Part shown: one piece after another, positions 46,943-56,039 of the stretch | Layout of the letters: each line of letters begins with the position of its first letter | Position numbering within the stretch: position 1 is the stretch's first letter | DNA from: Acidobacteriota bacterium | Lineage (GTDB): Bacteria; Acidobacteriota; Terriglobia; Acidiferrales; UBA7541 | DNA length: 64,000 nucleotides | NCBI GenBank assembly: GCA_013289835.1 | Contig: JABCZG010000024.1 | Span: 1-64,000 of the forward strand | Direction: 5' to 3' | The notes under the pieces: generated by a model | The model's input: the letters and a program-made list of their open reading frames with translations, nothing else | Told to the model about the DNA's origin: nothing | The model's database searches: none | Program-made: the position numbers and the translations under genes

Positions 46943-48649
46943 ATGAAAAGGCTTTTGTTGGTCATTTGCATGATGAGTATGGGCAGCTTGGCATGGGGGC
47001 AATCGGCGCCACCACTTGCTTCTGCTCAGAGCTTCGGCGTCCTGGGCGCCACAACGGTCACAAGCACGGGCGCAACTGTGGTCACCGGAGATATAGGTGT
47101 GAGTCCAGGCACAGCAGTAACGGGCTTTCCTCCGGGGACAGTCTCTCGAGGGACAATCGTGGGCCCTGCAGCCGCTTCCGCGGCTCACGCCGATGCGAGC
47201 ACTGCATATGCGGCGCTGGTGGCCCAACCCTGCGGAACCATCTTGAGCGGGCAGATTCTGGGCACGAGTCCCGCCGCAGTCACGCTCTCGCCTGGCGTTT
47301 ATTGTTTTGGTGCTTCGGCGCAGTTAACGGGAACCCTCACGCTCAGTGGCAAGGGTGTGTACATCTTTCAGATTGGAAGCACGCTTACGACAGCGAGCAA
47401 TTCTGCTGTCATCCTGGCCAATGGCGCGATGGCTGGGAATGTGTTCTGGCAGCTCGGCAGCTCTGCCACTGTCGGCACCAACACCGCTTTTGCGGGAAGC
47501 ATTCTTGCGAAGGTCAGCGACACCATCAACGCTGGCGCGAGTATTAACGGACGGGTCTTTGCGCTCACAGGCGCTGTGACGCTGGACACTAACGCGATCA
47601 CGGCTGAATCCCCCGCCGTCGGCCGATGGGAAATAGTCCACACGAGCGGAGACAACTCTGCTCAAGCCGATCAGTACCCCGGGGGCTTCTCCATTTTTCT
47701 GGAAGCCGACGGTACAGGCAATACGCCTGGAAGCTTCACCAACTCTATGTGCGTTCCTGATGTCGAATCTTATAATGTTGTTCCCACCTGGGTTGCGTTG
47801 GGCGGAAACAATTATCAGATCACCATCACCGTCAACAATCTGGGATTGGCGCCAAATCTTTCATTTATTTATACTGGCACATACGACCCCCTCACAGCTG
47901 TGCCTGGCGACTCCTCCTTGTTGATACCTGCAATGACGGGAACCTATTACGCCGTGGGAGATGCTTCGGCCTGCAGCCTCGCGACAGTAACTACTCCTGG
48001 TAACTTCGTTGCCACATTTCTGCCCACACTTTCATCTGGTTCAGCTTCTGGCTCACTGGATGGGATGGCTGCCGCCAATGGGTCAGCATTTGACTCCACG
48101 GTGAACGCGACAATCACGTTTAGTACGCCGCCCGCACCCGGTCAGATTTCTGGCACGGTAGCCCTTGCTTCCAACCCGACGTTCAACAGCCTTCCGTGCT
48201 TTGCAACAACTGACGGCGTTGTAAACCCCTTGACTATCAACCCTAATAAGTCCAGTCAGTCAGGCGTTTACGAATATATGTTTGCAGAAGGTCTGGACCC
48301 CTACGGCGCCCCAACTACTCTTTTCCTCCAAGGTTTTTCAGCAGATTTGTACACCACGGCTAGCAACACGGACCTTAGCGCGACTCAAGTCAGCTCAACT
48401 GAATGGGCTGTATTCGCCGCCATAGGTGAAGACAATCCCGTTGTCGGAATCCCTGGCGTAAGCAATGATGGCACGAATAGTGCCATAGTTATGTTATACG
48501 GTGTCATCGGTGGCGTGTGTAATAGTGCAGGTGGTGTTGACGCGCCTTTTCACTTCATTTCAGGCACGCCCATAGTTCACAGGCACAAAAAGCATCACCT
48601 CCGTGGCAACGAGGTGAATACGAATCGCGGGCATGATGAAGACCGCTAA
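46943..48649 (+). CDS. DUF3494 (ice-binding-like) secreted protein with long C-terminal extension
   Basis: A 568-residue protein from the ATG at 46943 (MKRLLLVICMMSMGSLAWG signal). The DUF3494 domain spans about 25-215: beta-helix repeats with ATTVTSTGATVVTGDIGVSPG, the GxLTLDA-like late strands and CFGASAQLTG. This domain is the fold of bacterial ice-binding adhesins, but many members do not bind ice. A second region of about 350 residues follows (about 220-568), beta-rich and without known motifs, ending in a basic His/Lys/Arg-rich tail. No LPXTG, PEP-CTERM or lipobox is visible. It stands alone. Confidence 0.82.
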   Translation: MKRLLLVICMMSMGSLAWGQSAPPLASAQSFGVLGATTVTSTGATVVTGDIGVSPGTAVTGFPPGTVSRGTIVGPAAASAAHADASTAYAALVAQPCGTILSGQILGTSPAAVTLSPGVYCFGASAQLTGTLTLSGKGVYIFQIGSTLTTASNSAVILANGAMAGNVFWQLGSSATVGTNTAFAGSILAKVSDTINAGASINGRVFALTGAVTLDTNAITAESPAVGRWEIVHTSGDNSAQADQYPGGFSIFLEADGTGNTPGSFTNSMCVPDVESYNVVPTWVALGGNNYQITITVNNLGLAPNLSFIYTGTYDPLTAVPGDSSLLIPAMTGTYYAVGDASACSLATVTTPGNFVATFLPTLSSGSASGSLDGMAAANGSAFDSTVNATITFSTPPAPGQISGTVALASNPTFNSLPCFATTDGVVNPLTINPNKSSQSGVYEYMFAEGLDPYGAPTTLFLQGFSADLYTTASNTDLSATQVSSTEWAVFAAIGEDNPVVGIPGVSNDGTNSAIVMLYGVIGGVCNSAGGVDAPFHFISGTPIVHRHKKHHLRGNEVNTNRGHDEDR

Positions 48650-48783
48650 GATTGAAAGCGGGCATTCCGTTGTGATGCGACGCGCCTTCCAATCCCGCAA
48701 GGCGCCAATGAACTGTCGGGACAGAGTTGCGAACTCGACATGAGAACAGGATAGACGCCGGTATACGAAAGAAAAGGTCCGCG

Positions 48784-49101
48784 ATGAAAGAACAACTAGG
48801 GCGGTGTTCAGAACATCTTCGCAAGGCCGTTCGTTTTCTGGCCCTAAGTTCCGGCACACCTCAAGAGAAGCTGACGAGCATGTACCACGACACCGGGCTC
48901 GGAAGCATTTACAAGGGCGATTTTCCGAATGGTTCTCTGAGACACGATTTTCAGGCTATCACTGGCATGATGAACGAAAACAGTGAACCGCAATTCATGG
49001 TCCACATCGCGGGCATGTCCGATGAACGGGCAAGGAGGGTCATAGGACAAATCTGCCAGCTTTCCGATGATGTTTCATGTGCTCTTGGCGGGCAGAAGTA
49101 G
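48784..49101 (+). CDS. small cytoplasmic protein, unknown
   Basis: About 105 residues from ATG 48784 (MKEQLGRCSEHLRKAVRFL). It is helical, acidic and has three Cys. No signal peptide or membrane segment; no family recognised. An AAAGGTCCGCG stretch precedes the start and provides a weak Shine-Dalgarno sequence. It lies between the DUF3494 gene and the nucleotidyltransferase gene on the same strand. Confidence 0.5.
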   Translation: MKEQLGRCSEHLRKAVRFLALSSGTPQEKLTSMYHDTGLGSIYKGDFPNGSLRHDFQAITGMMNENSEPQFMVHIAGMSDERARRVIGQICQLSDDVSCALGGQK

Positions 49102-49258
49102 CGGCTAGCCACAGTGCAAACCGGACATCTCTAGCCATCGCACGCGCAGCTAGCAATAAAAGGACTCCGGTCTCTACGTACTCTTTCTAGCGACTTTCCT
49201 GGCGCGAAAAAAGCTTCCCGTTCACGTACACTACGGTTTGAATCGTCACGGAGAAGTC

Positions 49259-50419
49259 TTGCCTCCTTTCGAACCAGGTTCGTTCCAGAGCGAGTGGCCT
49301 CTGCTGCTTGAATGCGCGTCTCCGGAACCTGATCTGCGCCGCATCGCCGAGCTCATCCGCCCCGCGGACTGGGCCCGCCTGCTCGCGCTTGCGGAGGACC
49401 ACGGAGTTACGGGCCACCTCGCGGCACGTTTGCGTGAACTGGACGCGAGTTTCATCCCTGCGGAAACCCTCCAGGCCCTTCGCGACCGGCAGCGTGCGCA
49501 AACATTTGTTTCGCTCCGGATGACCGCGGAGCTTTTCCACCTTCTGGATCGATTTGCATCGAAAGCCATCGGCGCGCTGGTTGTGAAGGGGCCGGTGCTT
49601 GCGGTCCAGGCCTACGGCGACCCTGCGATGCGCAGCTACGGCGATCTCGACCTGCTCGTCCGCCAGCGCGACATCCGCCGCGCCACCGAATTGATGATCG
49701 CCGCCGGCTACCAGGCCGCCGTTTCCCTCGCCTCCATCGACTCCGGGAAGATTCCCGGACAATATCTTTTCTCCAAGCCGGACGCGAAATTGCTCGTTGA
49801 GCTGCACAACGATTTCACGCTCCGCTATTTCCCTCGCCGGCTGCCTCTCGAAGAGTTCTTCGAACGCCAAATCCGCGTGCGCCTTGACGCGCACGACGCT
49901 CCCGCTCTCTGCGTGGAAGACGAACTCGTCCTCATCTGCATCCACGGCGCAAAACATTTTTGGGAGCGTTTGATCTGGATCGCCGATGTCGCCGCGCTCG
50001 TCAATCGCCAAACCGCCATCGATTGGCCCCACGTGGCCGAATCCGCAAAAGAAGTCGGAGCGGAGCGCATGCTGCATACCGGCCTGAGCCTAGCCAAAAA
50101 GTTGCTGAAACTGCAGTTGCCCGCGGAAACGACGGCGATCGTCGAAGCGGACAAGCAGTCCGCTCACCTGGCCGAACAAATTCTCCACTGGCTGCCCGCC
50201 GCCGGCTGCGCGCCACCTGGCCTGTTCGAACGCGCCCTGTTCCGTCTGCGCATGCGCGGCGGCTTCCTTTCCGCCCCCGCCTATCTCCTGCGGCTTTCCC
50301 TCTCTCCCACCGAGGAAGACTGGCAGCCAGGCCCCGGTGAAAGCCCTCGCGGATTCCTCGCCTCCCTCCGCCGCCCCTTTCGTCTCGCCCGCAAATACAG
50401 CCGCTCTGGCAAATCCTGA
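49259..50419 (+). CDS. nucleotidyltransferase-family protein (NTP_transf_5-like)
   Basis: About 386 residues. The NTP_transf_5-like pattern is clear: VVKGPVLAVQAYGDPAMRSYGDLDLLVRQ with the catalytic D-x-D (DLDLLV), then KLLVELHNDFT and LICIHGAKHFWERL. Proteins of this family are often found in lasso-peptide and related RiPP gene clusters, and one lies about 5 kb away here. A possible role is modification of a peptide or sugar; unproven. Start uncertain: the TTG at 49259 has GGAG five bases upstream; a TTG at 49238 is also in frame. Convergent with the SBBP gene. Confidence 0.75.
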   Translation: MPPFEPGSFQSEWPLLLECASPEPDLRRIAELIRPADWARLLALAEDHGVTGHLAARLRELDASFIPAETLQALRDRQRAQTFVSLRMTAELFHLLDRFASKAIGALVVKGPVLAVQAYGDPAMRSYGDLDLLVRQRDIRRATELMIAAGYQAAVSLASIDSGKIPGQYLFSKPDAKLLVELHNDFTLRYFPRRLPLEEFFERQIRVRLDAHDAPALCVEDELVLICIHGAKHFWERLIWIADVAALVNRQTAIDWPHVAESAKEVGAERMLHTGLSLAKKLLKLQLPAETTAIVEADKQSAHLAEQILHWLPAAGCAPPGLFERALFRLRMRGGFLSAPAYLLRLSLSPTEEDWQPGPGESPRGFLASLRRPFRLARKYSRSGKS

Positions 50420-50486
50420 CCTTGCGCAATTCGCTTCGCTTGGTCTTGCCGCAGTGGCGATTTTCTTATTGGACTCCAAAAACAAA

Positions 50487-50517
50487 ATCGCGCGCGCCGA
50501 GTTGCAGCGCGCGCGAT
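50487..50517 (-). terminator. rho-independent terminator of the SBBP-repeat gene
   Basis: An 11-pair perfect stem ATCGCGCGCGC / GCGCGCGCGAT with a 9-base loop, followed on the minus strand by TTTTGTTTTT. It lies 21 bases after the stop of the SBBP gene. In the plus direction it is followed by a weaker T/C stretch, so it may also end the convergent nucleotidyltransferase transcript. Confidence 0.85.
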
Positions 50518-50537
50518 CTCTTTCTTCCCCCTGGTCT

Positions 50538-53500
50538 TTAGTTGATGGTCAGATTAACCACGGCCTGATGATTCACCACGCCCGGTGGTGTGCCACTGGT
50601 CGTCCCGGTTATCGTCAGCACAGCAGGAATGGGCTGGGTGACCGGCGCTCCCGGCCCAGAACAGCCGGCCAGAATCACCAGCAGCAGCATCGCCCCCGCC
50701 ATCCCCAATCGCACTTGCAGCCGCTTGGTTCTGGGCAGCAGAAGCAGCAGCAGAAGAGCCAGGATCACCGGCACCACCTGCCGTATGGAAACGGGAGGAG
50801 TCGGCACCGATCCTGGCGGCACCATCATCGCCGCTGTGGTCGTCACCATCACCGCCGCGCTCTGCACCGTCACGCCGTCAGCAGCCTTCACTGGCGAAGC
50901 CACCGTGCACGTTGCATCCGCCGCAGCCGGTGTTACCGCGCAAGTGAGCGCCACATTCTGGTTGAAGCCGCCCAGCGGTGTCATGGTTATGTTGAACTTG
51001 CCCGGCGCTGCAGTTGTTATCGCTGGCGGCGCCTGCGCCGGCCCCGCCAGGCTGAAGTCCCATCCGGTTCCCGTCAGTGGAACCGTATGCGGGCTCCCTG
51101 CGGCATTGTCCGTGACTGTCAGGTTTCCCGCGCGCGCACCCACTGCCGTCGGCGCAAACGTCACGTTGATCACGCAATTCGCTCCGGCCGCCAGCGTCGC
51201 CGGGCTGACCGGACACGCTGTGGCCCCCGTGCTCGTCTCGGCAAAATCTCCCGAAGCCGTAATGGAATTGATCGTCAGCGGGGCAGTTCCCGTATTCGTA
51301 AGCGTCACAGGCTGCGCCGCGCTAGTTGTCGTCAGCATTTCCCCGCCAAAGGGCAAGGGCGTTGGCGCAAGTCCCACCCCAGGAGCGATGCCGGTTCCGC
51401 TAAGCGGGACCGTTTGCGGGCTACCGCCAGCGTTGTCCGTGACCGTCAGGTTTCCCGCGCGCGTCCCCACTGCCGTCGGCGTAAATGTCACGCTGATTAC
51501 GCAATTCGCTCCCGCGGCCAAGGTCGCCGGTCCGATCGGGCACGCCGTTGCGCCCGTGCTCGTCTCGGCAAAATCTCCCGAAGCCGCGATGGAATTGATC
51601 GTCAAGGGGCCACTTCCGGTATTTGTGAGTGTCACGGTTTTCGCGGCACTCGTCGTGTTCACCAATTGGTTGCCGAAGGGCAGGGGCGTTGGCGCAAGCC
51701 CGACTACAGGCGATCCGGCCGCTGCCCCCGTCCCGCTGAGGGAAATGGATTGCGGACTGGTGCTGTCGCCGTCGGTCAGCAGCAGCGTTGCCGTTTCCGC
51801 CCCCACGACCGATGGCGTGAACGTGACGCTGACGGTGCACTGATTGGCAGGAGACGCTCCAGCGGGAATCCCGGCCGCGCACGTGTTAGCCGAAACCACA
51901 TAGTCCGTTGCCGCCGCCGCGGGAGTCGCCGTCAGCACCGGAATCGTGGTGCTGGTGAATGCTATGGTCGCATTCGTGTTGTTCGTCAGCGTCACCGTCT
52001 GTGCCGGACTCGTGTTCGGCATGTTTACCGTTCCAAAGTTAAGGCTTGTCGGGCTCACCACCAGCGTCGGAATTAGCGTCAGCTTGGCGATGAACGCGGC
52101 CGAAGCGTCCCCGGCGGGCAGGCTTGTCTGGAACGCTCCAGCGGGAAAAACAGGGAACGTGGCTGCCGAGGAAAAGGTTGCTCCAGCGATGTAAGCATTA
52201 TTCTGACTATCGACGGCAATGGCGTTAACATTGTCCGGACCACCAGCGATTCCACTCCCGCCGAAAAAACTCGAATAAACCAAGTCTGCCGCGCCATTGC
52301 CGCCGGGATTAATTTTCGAGACGAATCCCTCGCCTTGCGCCCCTGCGGCAAATGCCGGCTGAAATGCACCTGGAGTCACCGGGAAAGTGGAGGCATTCGT
52401 CCCCCCTCCGACATAGGCGTTGCCCGCAGCGTCAACCGCGATGTCGAATGCTGTTGTAGCCGCAGGGCCAAGGAATGTGGAATACAATAGGGGACCATTT
52501 TGCGTATCAATGAGGCTCACAAATGCAGTGCCTCCCGTCGTGCCCGTGGTTTGGAACGGCCCGGGCGCAGCCGTAGGAAATGTAGGAAATAGGAGCGAGG
52601 TGGTCACGCCTGTGACGTAGGCCACGGTGCTGCCCGGCTTTAGCGCGATCTTCGTACTCTCGTCTACGCCTTCACCTCCCAAGTACGTCGAGTAGACTAA
52701 GGATGCGGCTGGAGCTTTCGTAGTTGACGTGTCGATTCGCGAGACAAATACGGTTCCGTTGGCAACGGCTGCAGGAGGTGCCGTATTCTTCTGAAACGCA
52801 TTCGTGTTCGTCGTCGGAAAGTCTGTGGACGTTGTTATGCCAGTAACGTATGCATTTTCGGAGGCGTCTACCGTCACTCCTTGCCCGAGCTCGCCGAAGC
52901 CCAGACCTGAAGTTGTTGCATTAGCTCCACTGCCACCCAGGTATGTTGAGTAGGCCAGCGAATTGCTTCCCGATTGTGTTGTATTGATTCTGGTAACAAA
53001 CGCATTTCCATCCGTGGTTCCCAGGGTCGTTTGAAAGGCACTTGCTGCCGTAATAGGAAAGGTCGCCGCAGTCGTCCCAGGAGACGCAGACGTAAGTCCA
53101 GTCACATAAGCGTTGCCATTCACGTCGGCCGCAACACCATTTGCTACATCGGAATTGGTTCCGCCAGTTCCTCCCAGATACGAAGAATAAACAAGCGAGG
53201 CTATGCCACTCGCCGCCGGATTGATCTTGGATATGAAGCTGGTTCCCGCGGACGCGCCCGCACTTGCCGCCTTAAGAGGGGTAACCGAACCATTGGTCGG
53301 GAAGTCCGTCGAAAATGTCTCTCCGGCTACATAGACATTTCCGCCAGGGTTCGCGCCACTACCGGAATTATCCAGTGCGATCCCGAAGCCAAAATCGCCG
53401 CCCGTTCCACCTAAATAAGTTGTGTAGAGGAGTGCGGTACCTGTGGGATTGATCTCTGTTACAAAAGCAACTCCGTTGGTATCGCCCGCGCCGAATCCTC

Positions 53501-54506
53501 CAGGCGTTGATGGGAACGTCGTTGAGAAAGTTGTTCCGGTGACAAAGGCATCTCCCAGTGAGTCCACGGCAATCCCCGAACCAAGATCACCGTTCGCGCT
53601 CCCGCCCAGATACGTCGAATAGTTCAGCACCGGATCTATGATGAGCGGCTCGCTCCTATCATAGTTTGCGACGGCAAACGTGATCCTGTGGCCGCCCGCG
53701 AGTACATACTTTCCTTGGATTTCCCGTCGGTCCCCACCCATATTCTGGTAGATCAATGGCCTCTGGAGCGCCACTTGGCCCCCGGAAACGCTCATGATTA
53801 GATCGCCGTGCAAATTGATCCGCAGTTTCTGTGCGCCCTTCAGGCTCAATTGGATGACCTTCGGGTCGGCGCCGGGCGCCACCACGAAGTCATATTCCAG
53901 ACGGCGCTGATTGCCGTAGAACAACAGATCTACGCCAGGATAAATCTTCGTATACTTCACCCGCGCGTAGGCGGGGACATCCGTGCGCCATTCTTTCGGA
54001 TTATTCCCGATAAAATAGTTCACTTTTGCCGGAAGCCGGTCGACTCCGGCGATTTGCGCTGCGGGATTGGCTCCCTCCAAGCCCATTCGCAAAACCGTCA
54101 TTCTCCCCGCCTGACGGGCCTTGCGCAACGCGCGAAAATAAGCCATGCGGTGCAGCGGTGACAGATTCATGGCCATCGATGGCTGTAAGGAAATGACTGC
54201 TTCTTGAGGAGTCAAGAACAACCCATATCCAGTTCCGTGCGATATGAACCGTACTTCCCGAGTCGCTTGTCCGACGTTTTCTTCAAAGCTCAATGGCAAT
54301 CGGCCGTAAGCTTCGGCCCACTTCGGGTCCTGTTTCGTGCGCGCAGAATCGAATGTCCCACTCGCCGCCACACGAGATACATCTACGCCCGTTTCGCGAT
54401 CTTTCTTCCCGGAGCCTCGAAAAGAGGCCAGGAACGACAGACCGGAAATCAGCATGATCACGGATGCAACCTTCAAAGCCTTTACCCCAATACCCCGCGT
54501 CTTCAT
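50538..54506 (-). CDS. SBBP beta-propeller-repeat / choice-of-anchor-D surface protein
   Basis: A 1322-residue exported protein. N-terminal hydrophobic signal (about 8-28). An N-terminal sandwich domain (about 70-270; PLSFEENVGQATREVRFISHG) is followed by about ten SBBP repeats (about 290-830) with the recurring LVYSTYLGGxG and GNAYVTGxTxSxxFP units. Then three choice-of-anchor-D (ASH-like) domains (about 840-1160). The C-terminus has Pro/Thr-rich sequence, two hydrophobic segments around RTKR and a lipobox-like LVILAGC followed by a short beta tail. It is probably a large surface or extracellular protein. It ends in a strong terminator and lies downstream of the RiPP locus on the same strand. 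Confidence 0.88.
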   Translation of the reverse strand: MKTRGIGVKALKVASVIMLISGLSFLASFRGSGKKDRETGVDVSRVAASGTFDSARTKQDPKWAEAYGRLPLSFEENVGQATREVRFISHGTGYGLFLTPQEAVISLQPSMAMNLSPLHRMAYFRALRKARQAGRMTVLRMGLEGANPAAQIAGVDRLPAKVNYFIGNNPKEWRTDVPAYARVKYTKIYPGVDLLFYGNQRRLEYDFVVAPGADPKVIQLSLKGAQKLRINLHGDLIMSVSGGQVALQRPLIYQNMGGDRREIQGKYVLAGGHRITFAVANYDRSEPLIIDPVLNYSTYLGGSANGDLGSGIAVDSLGDAFVTGTTFSTTFPSTPGGFGAGDTNGVAFVTEINPTGTALLYTTYLGGTGGDFGFGIALDNSGSGANPGGNVYVAGETFSTDFPTNGSVTPLKAASAGASAGTSFISKINPAASGIASLVYSSYLGGTGGTNSDVANGVAADVNGNAYVTGLTSASPGTTAATFPITAASAFQTTLGTTDGNAFVTRINTTQSGSNSLAYSTYLGGSGANATTSGLGFGELGQGVTVDASENAYVTGITTSTDFPTTNTNAFQKNTAPPAAVANGTVFVSRIDTSTTKAPAASLVYSTYLGGEGVDESTKIALKPGSTVAYVTGVTTSLLFPTFPTAAPGPFQTTGTTGGTAFVSLIDTQNGPLLYSTFLGPAATTAFDIAVDAAGNAYVGGGTNASTFPVTPGAFQPAFAAGAQGEGFVSKINPGGNGAADLVYSSFFGGSGIAGGPDNVNAIAVDSQNNAYIAGATFSSAATFPVFPAGAFQTSLPAGDASAAFIAKLTLIPTLVVSPTSLNFGTVNMPNTSPAQTVTLTNNTNATIAFTSTTIPVLTATPAAAATDYVVSANTCAAGIPAGASPANQCTVSVTFTPSVVGAETATLLLTDGDSTSPQSISLSGTGAAAGSPVVGLAPTPLPFGNQLVNTTSAAKTVTLTNTGSGPLTINSIAASGDFAETSTGATACPIGPATLAAGANCVISVTFTPTAVGTRAGNLTVTDNAGGSPQTVPLSGTGIAPGVGLAPTPLPFGGEMLTTTSAAQPVTLTNTGTAPLTINSITASGDFAETSTGATACPVSPATLAAGANCVINVTFAPTAVGARAGNLTVTDNAAGSPHTVPLTGTGWDFSLAGPAQAPPAITTAAPGKFNITMTPLGGFNQNVALTCAVTPAAADATCTVASPVKAADGVTVQSAAVMVTTTAAMMVPPGSVPTPPVSIRQVVPVILALLLLLLLPRTKRLQVRLGMAGAMLLLVILAGCSGPGAPVTQPIPAVLTITGTTSGTPPGVVNHQAVVNLTIN
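51061..51714 (-). repeat. tandem internal duplication, 327-base period
   Basis: Two consecutive choice-of-anchor-D units of the SBBP gene, about 109 codons each, are clearly similar at DNA level: matching stretches such as CTCGTCTCGGCAAAATCTCC and GTCAGGTTTCCCGCGCGCG recur 327 bases apart. A third, more diverged unit lies at about 51720-52070. This suggests recent in-frame duplication. Confidence 0.75.
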
Positions 54507-54785
54507 TGTGGAAATCTCCTATACCTTCGAGTCGTACACGTTCCCAATGGACCCGCTTCCGCCTTTGCTCTGCTCCTTCACAAAGCCGGAATCGGAAAAG
54601 AGCAAAGCCCCGCCGGTCAAATATGATTTTGGGTTTCTTGGAGAGGAAGGAAGCATGCCACACGCAGCAAACATAGTGCCTCAATTCGGGAAGGCTAGTC
54701 CCAAATTGGGAATCGCGCTTGTATCCTATCAGATAAGTTCTGTACTTCGAGGGAAGAATTGGTTGCCGCCTGCGCCCATTCTCCT

Positions 54786-55775
54786 TCAAACAGAACTTGA
54801 GAGATCAAGCGCATTAAAATCCTCGCGGATAACCCTGCAGAGTTCCGCCAGCTTGCTTGCGCTCACATTAGGGTAGACCTGTCGGGTAGGAACCGACGTA
54901 ACCAACCGGCCTAGCACCTCAAACTCACTTGCCCTCATTTCGCGGTCGAGGATTTTATTAGCGTAAGTTTCCGCCACAAGAGCCAGGAGCGCTTTCTGCG
55001 GCGGCATCCTCTCCAAATATGGCGCCGGATCCGGACGCCTTTCCTCCAATATATATATGGCTCCCAGCGCAAGAGGGCGGTTTTCAAACCGCGTGCCTTG
55101 TTTTCCCAGGTCCAGGCGACGCTTATTCCAATCCGGGATGAATCGCGGGAGCGCCTCCGATGAACCGTAGAGTGCCTTCACCGAATCAGGCCAAAGGGAG
55201 AGATGGGGATAGGCTGGCATGACGTGGAACACGCCCTTTCGTTCTACAAGCGCGACGATGTCATCAGAGAGGACTCCGTAGCCTTGTTGCGCAAGGGCTG
55301 CCGCGGTTGTCGATTTCCCCGACCCCGCCGCGCCCACGAAGGCAATACTGCGGTCTTTGAAAGCCACGGCGCTGGCATGCAAGCAGGTAACGCCACGCAG
55401 CCGCAACAGAAACCCAAGGATCGGTCCCAACAGATAGGATGCCGCATCTTCGAGAGACAACGATTCGGGCCACACCGCCCAGAGTGCTTTCCGTTTTGCA
55501 TCCAGCCAGAACTGTGTGCCATCGGCGTATGCAATGCGCAAGAATTCACCCTTCGCTACTCGCCATACCCGCACACCCGGCCCGCGAGTTTCTGGGGAAT
55601 AAGCGCCCGCATAGGCCAGTTCCTCCTGAGGAGATGAGTCTCTTCGTTCGTGGTATGGGGAATCTCCCAGGTGGAGTTTAATATCGATCGAACTTGCCGC
55701 TGAATGAATAGGCACCACTCCGGGGAGAGGCAAATTAGAGTGGAGGAGCAGGCCGAAGACGGAATAGAGAGCCAA
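54786..55775 (-). CDS. HPr-kinase-like P-loop protein of a RiPP locus
   Basis: A 329-residue protein. The P-loop FVGAAGSGKSTTAAALAQQG (about 170) and the downstream acidic segment LSDDIVALVERK have the HPr kinase/phosphorylase-C arrangement; the ASAVAF strand before the loop is also typical. The N-terminal part (about 1-140) is not HprK-like. Such kinases occur in lasso clusters, where the paeninodin-type kinase phosphorylates the precursor's C-terminal Ser. Here it directly follows the lasso-type precursor (106 bases) and asparagine-synthetase-like gene. The precursor's last Ser is two residues from the end, so the target is uncertain. Confidence 0.8.
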   Translation of the reverse strand: MALYSVFGLLLHSNLPLPGVVPIHSAASSIDIKLHLGDSPYHERRDSSPQEELAYAGAYSPETRGPGVRVWRVAKGEFLRIAYADGTQFWLDAKRKALWAVWPESLSLEDAASYLLGPILGFLLRLRGVTCLHASAVAFKDRSIAFVGAAGSGKSTTAAALAQQGYGVLSDDIVALVERKGVFHVMPAYPHLSLWPDSVKALYGSSEALPRFIPDWNKRRLDLGKQGTRFENRPLALGAIYILEERRPDPAPYLERMPPQKALLALVAETYANKILDREMRASEFEVLGRLVTSVPTRQVYPNVSASKLAELCRVIREDFNALDLSSSV

Positions 55776-55880
55776 TGCAGATACTGAACCGGTAACCCGC
55801 TTGTAGAGAATTGTGTACGTTCAATGTTTTAACGAATCGTTGCTGAAATCTTTTGAGGTCGCGGCGGGGATATGTGCCCG

Positions 55881-56039
55881 TTAACCGAACGAAGTTTTGT
55901 TGCTCACTGGGTTCCCTCCCACCTTATCTTGGTGGCCGCGCCCTCCTACTTTGTGCGTCAATTCCCGCACCGTCCCGTAAAGGGTCAGCTTCGGTTTCGT
56001 ATACGGCTTTTTTGGCTCCCGCTCCACGGGCTTACCCAT
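55881..56039 (-). CDS. lasso-type RiPP precursor peptide
   Basis: A 52-residue peptide. Residues 13-28 show the lasso leader signature Y13-x2-P16-x-L18-x3-G22-x4-L27-T28, which recruits the leader-binding protein. The C-terminal part, G32 to G52, is Gly-rich and begins with two Gly; D38 is the seventh residue from G32, allowing a seven-membered macrolactam ring as in xanthomonins. The Thr28 is four residues before G32, not the usual two, so the cleavage site is not certain. The ATG at 56039 is inside the asparagine-synthetase-like gene: ATGGGTAA shares the stop. A longer in-frame start upstream would run through that gene and is unlikely. Confidence 0.75.
   Translation of the reverse strand: MGKPVEREPKKPYTKPKLTLYGTVRELTHKVGGRGHQDKVGGNPVSNKTSFG

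Noticed and set aside
50487..50517. A unit of a CRISPR or other array
   Set aside because: It is a single perfect hairpin with a T-run, better explained as a terminator. No CRISPR array was found in the window.
50590..51843. A 417-codon plus-strand frame
   Set aside because: Opposite strand of the repetitive choice-of-anchor-D region of the SBBP gene; repeats keep several frames open.
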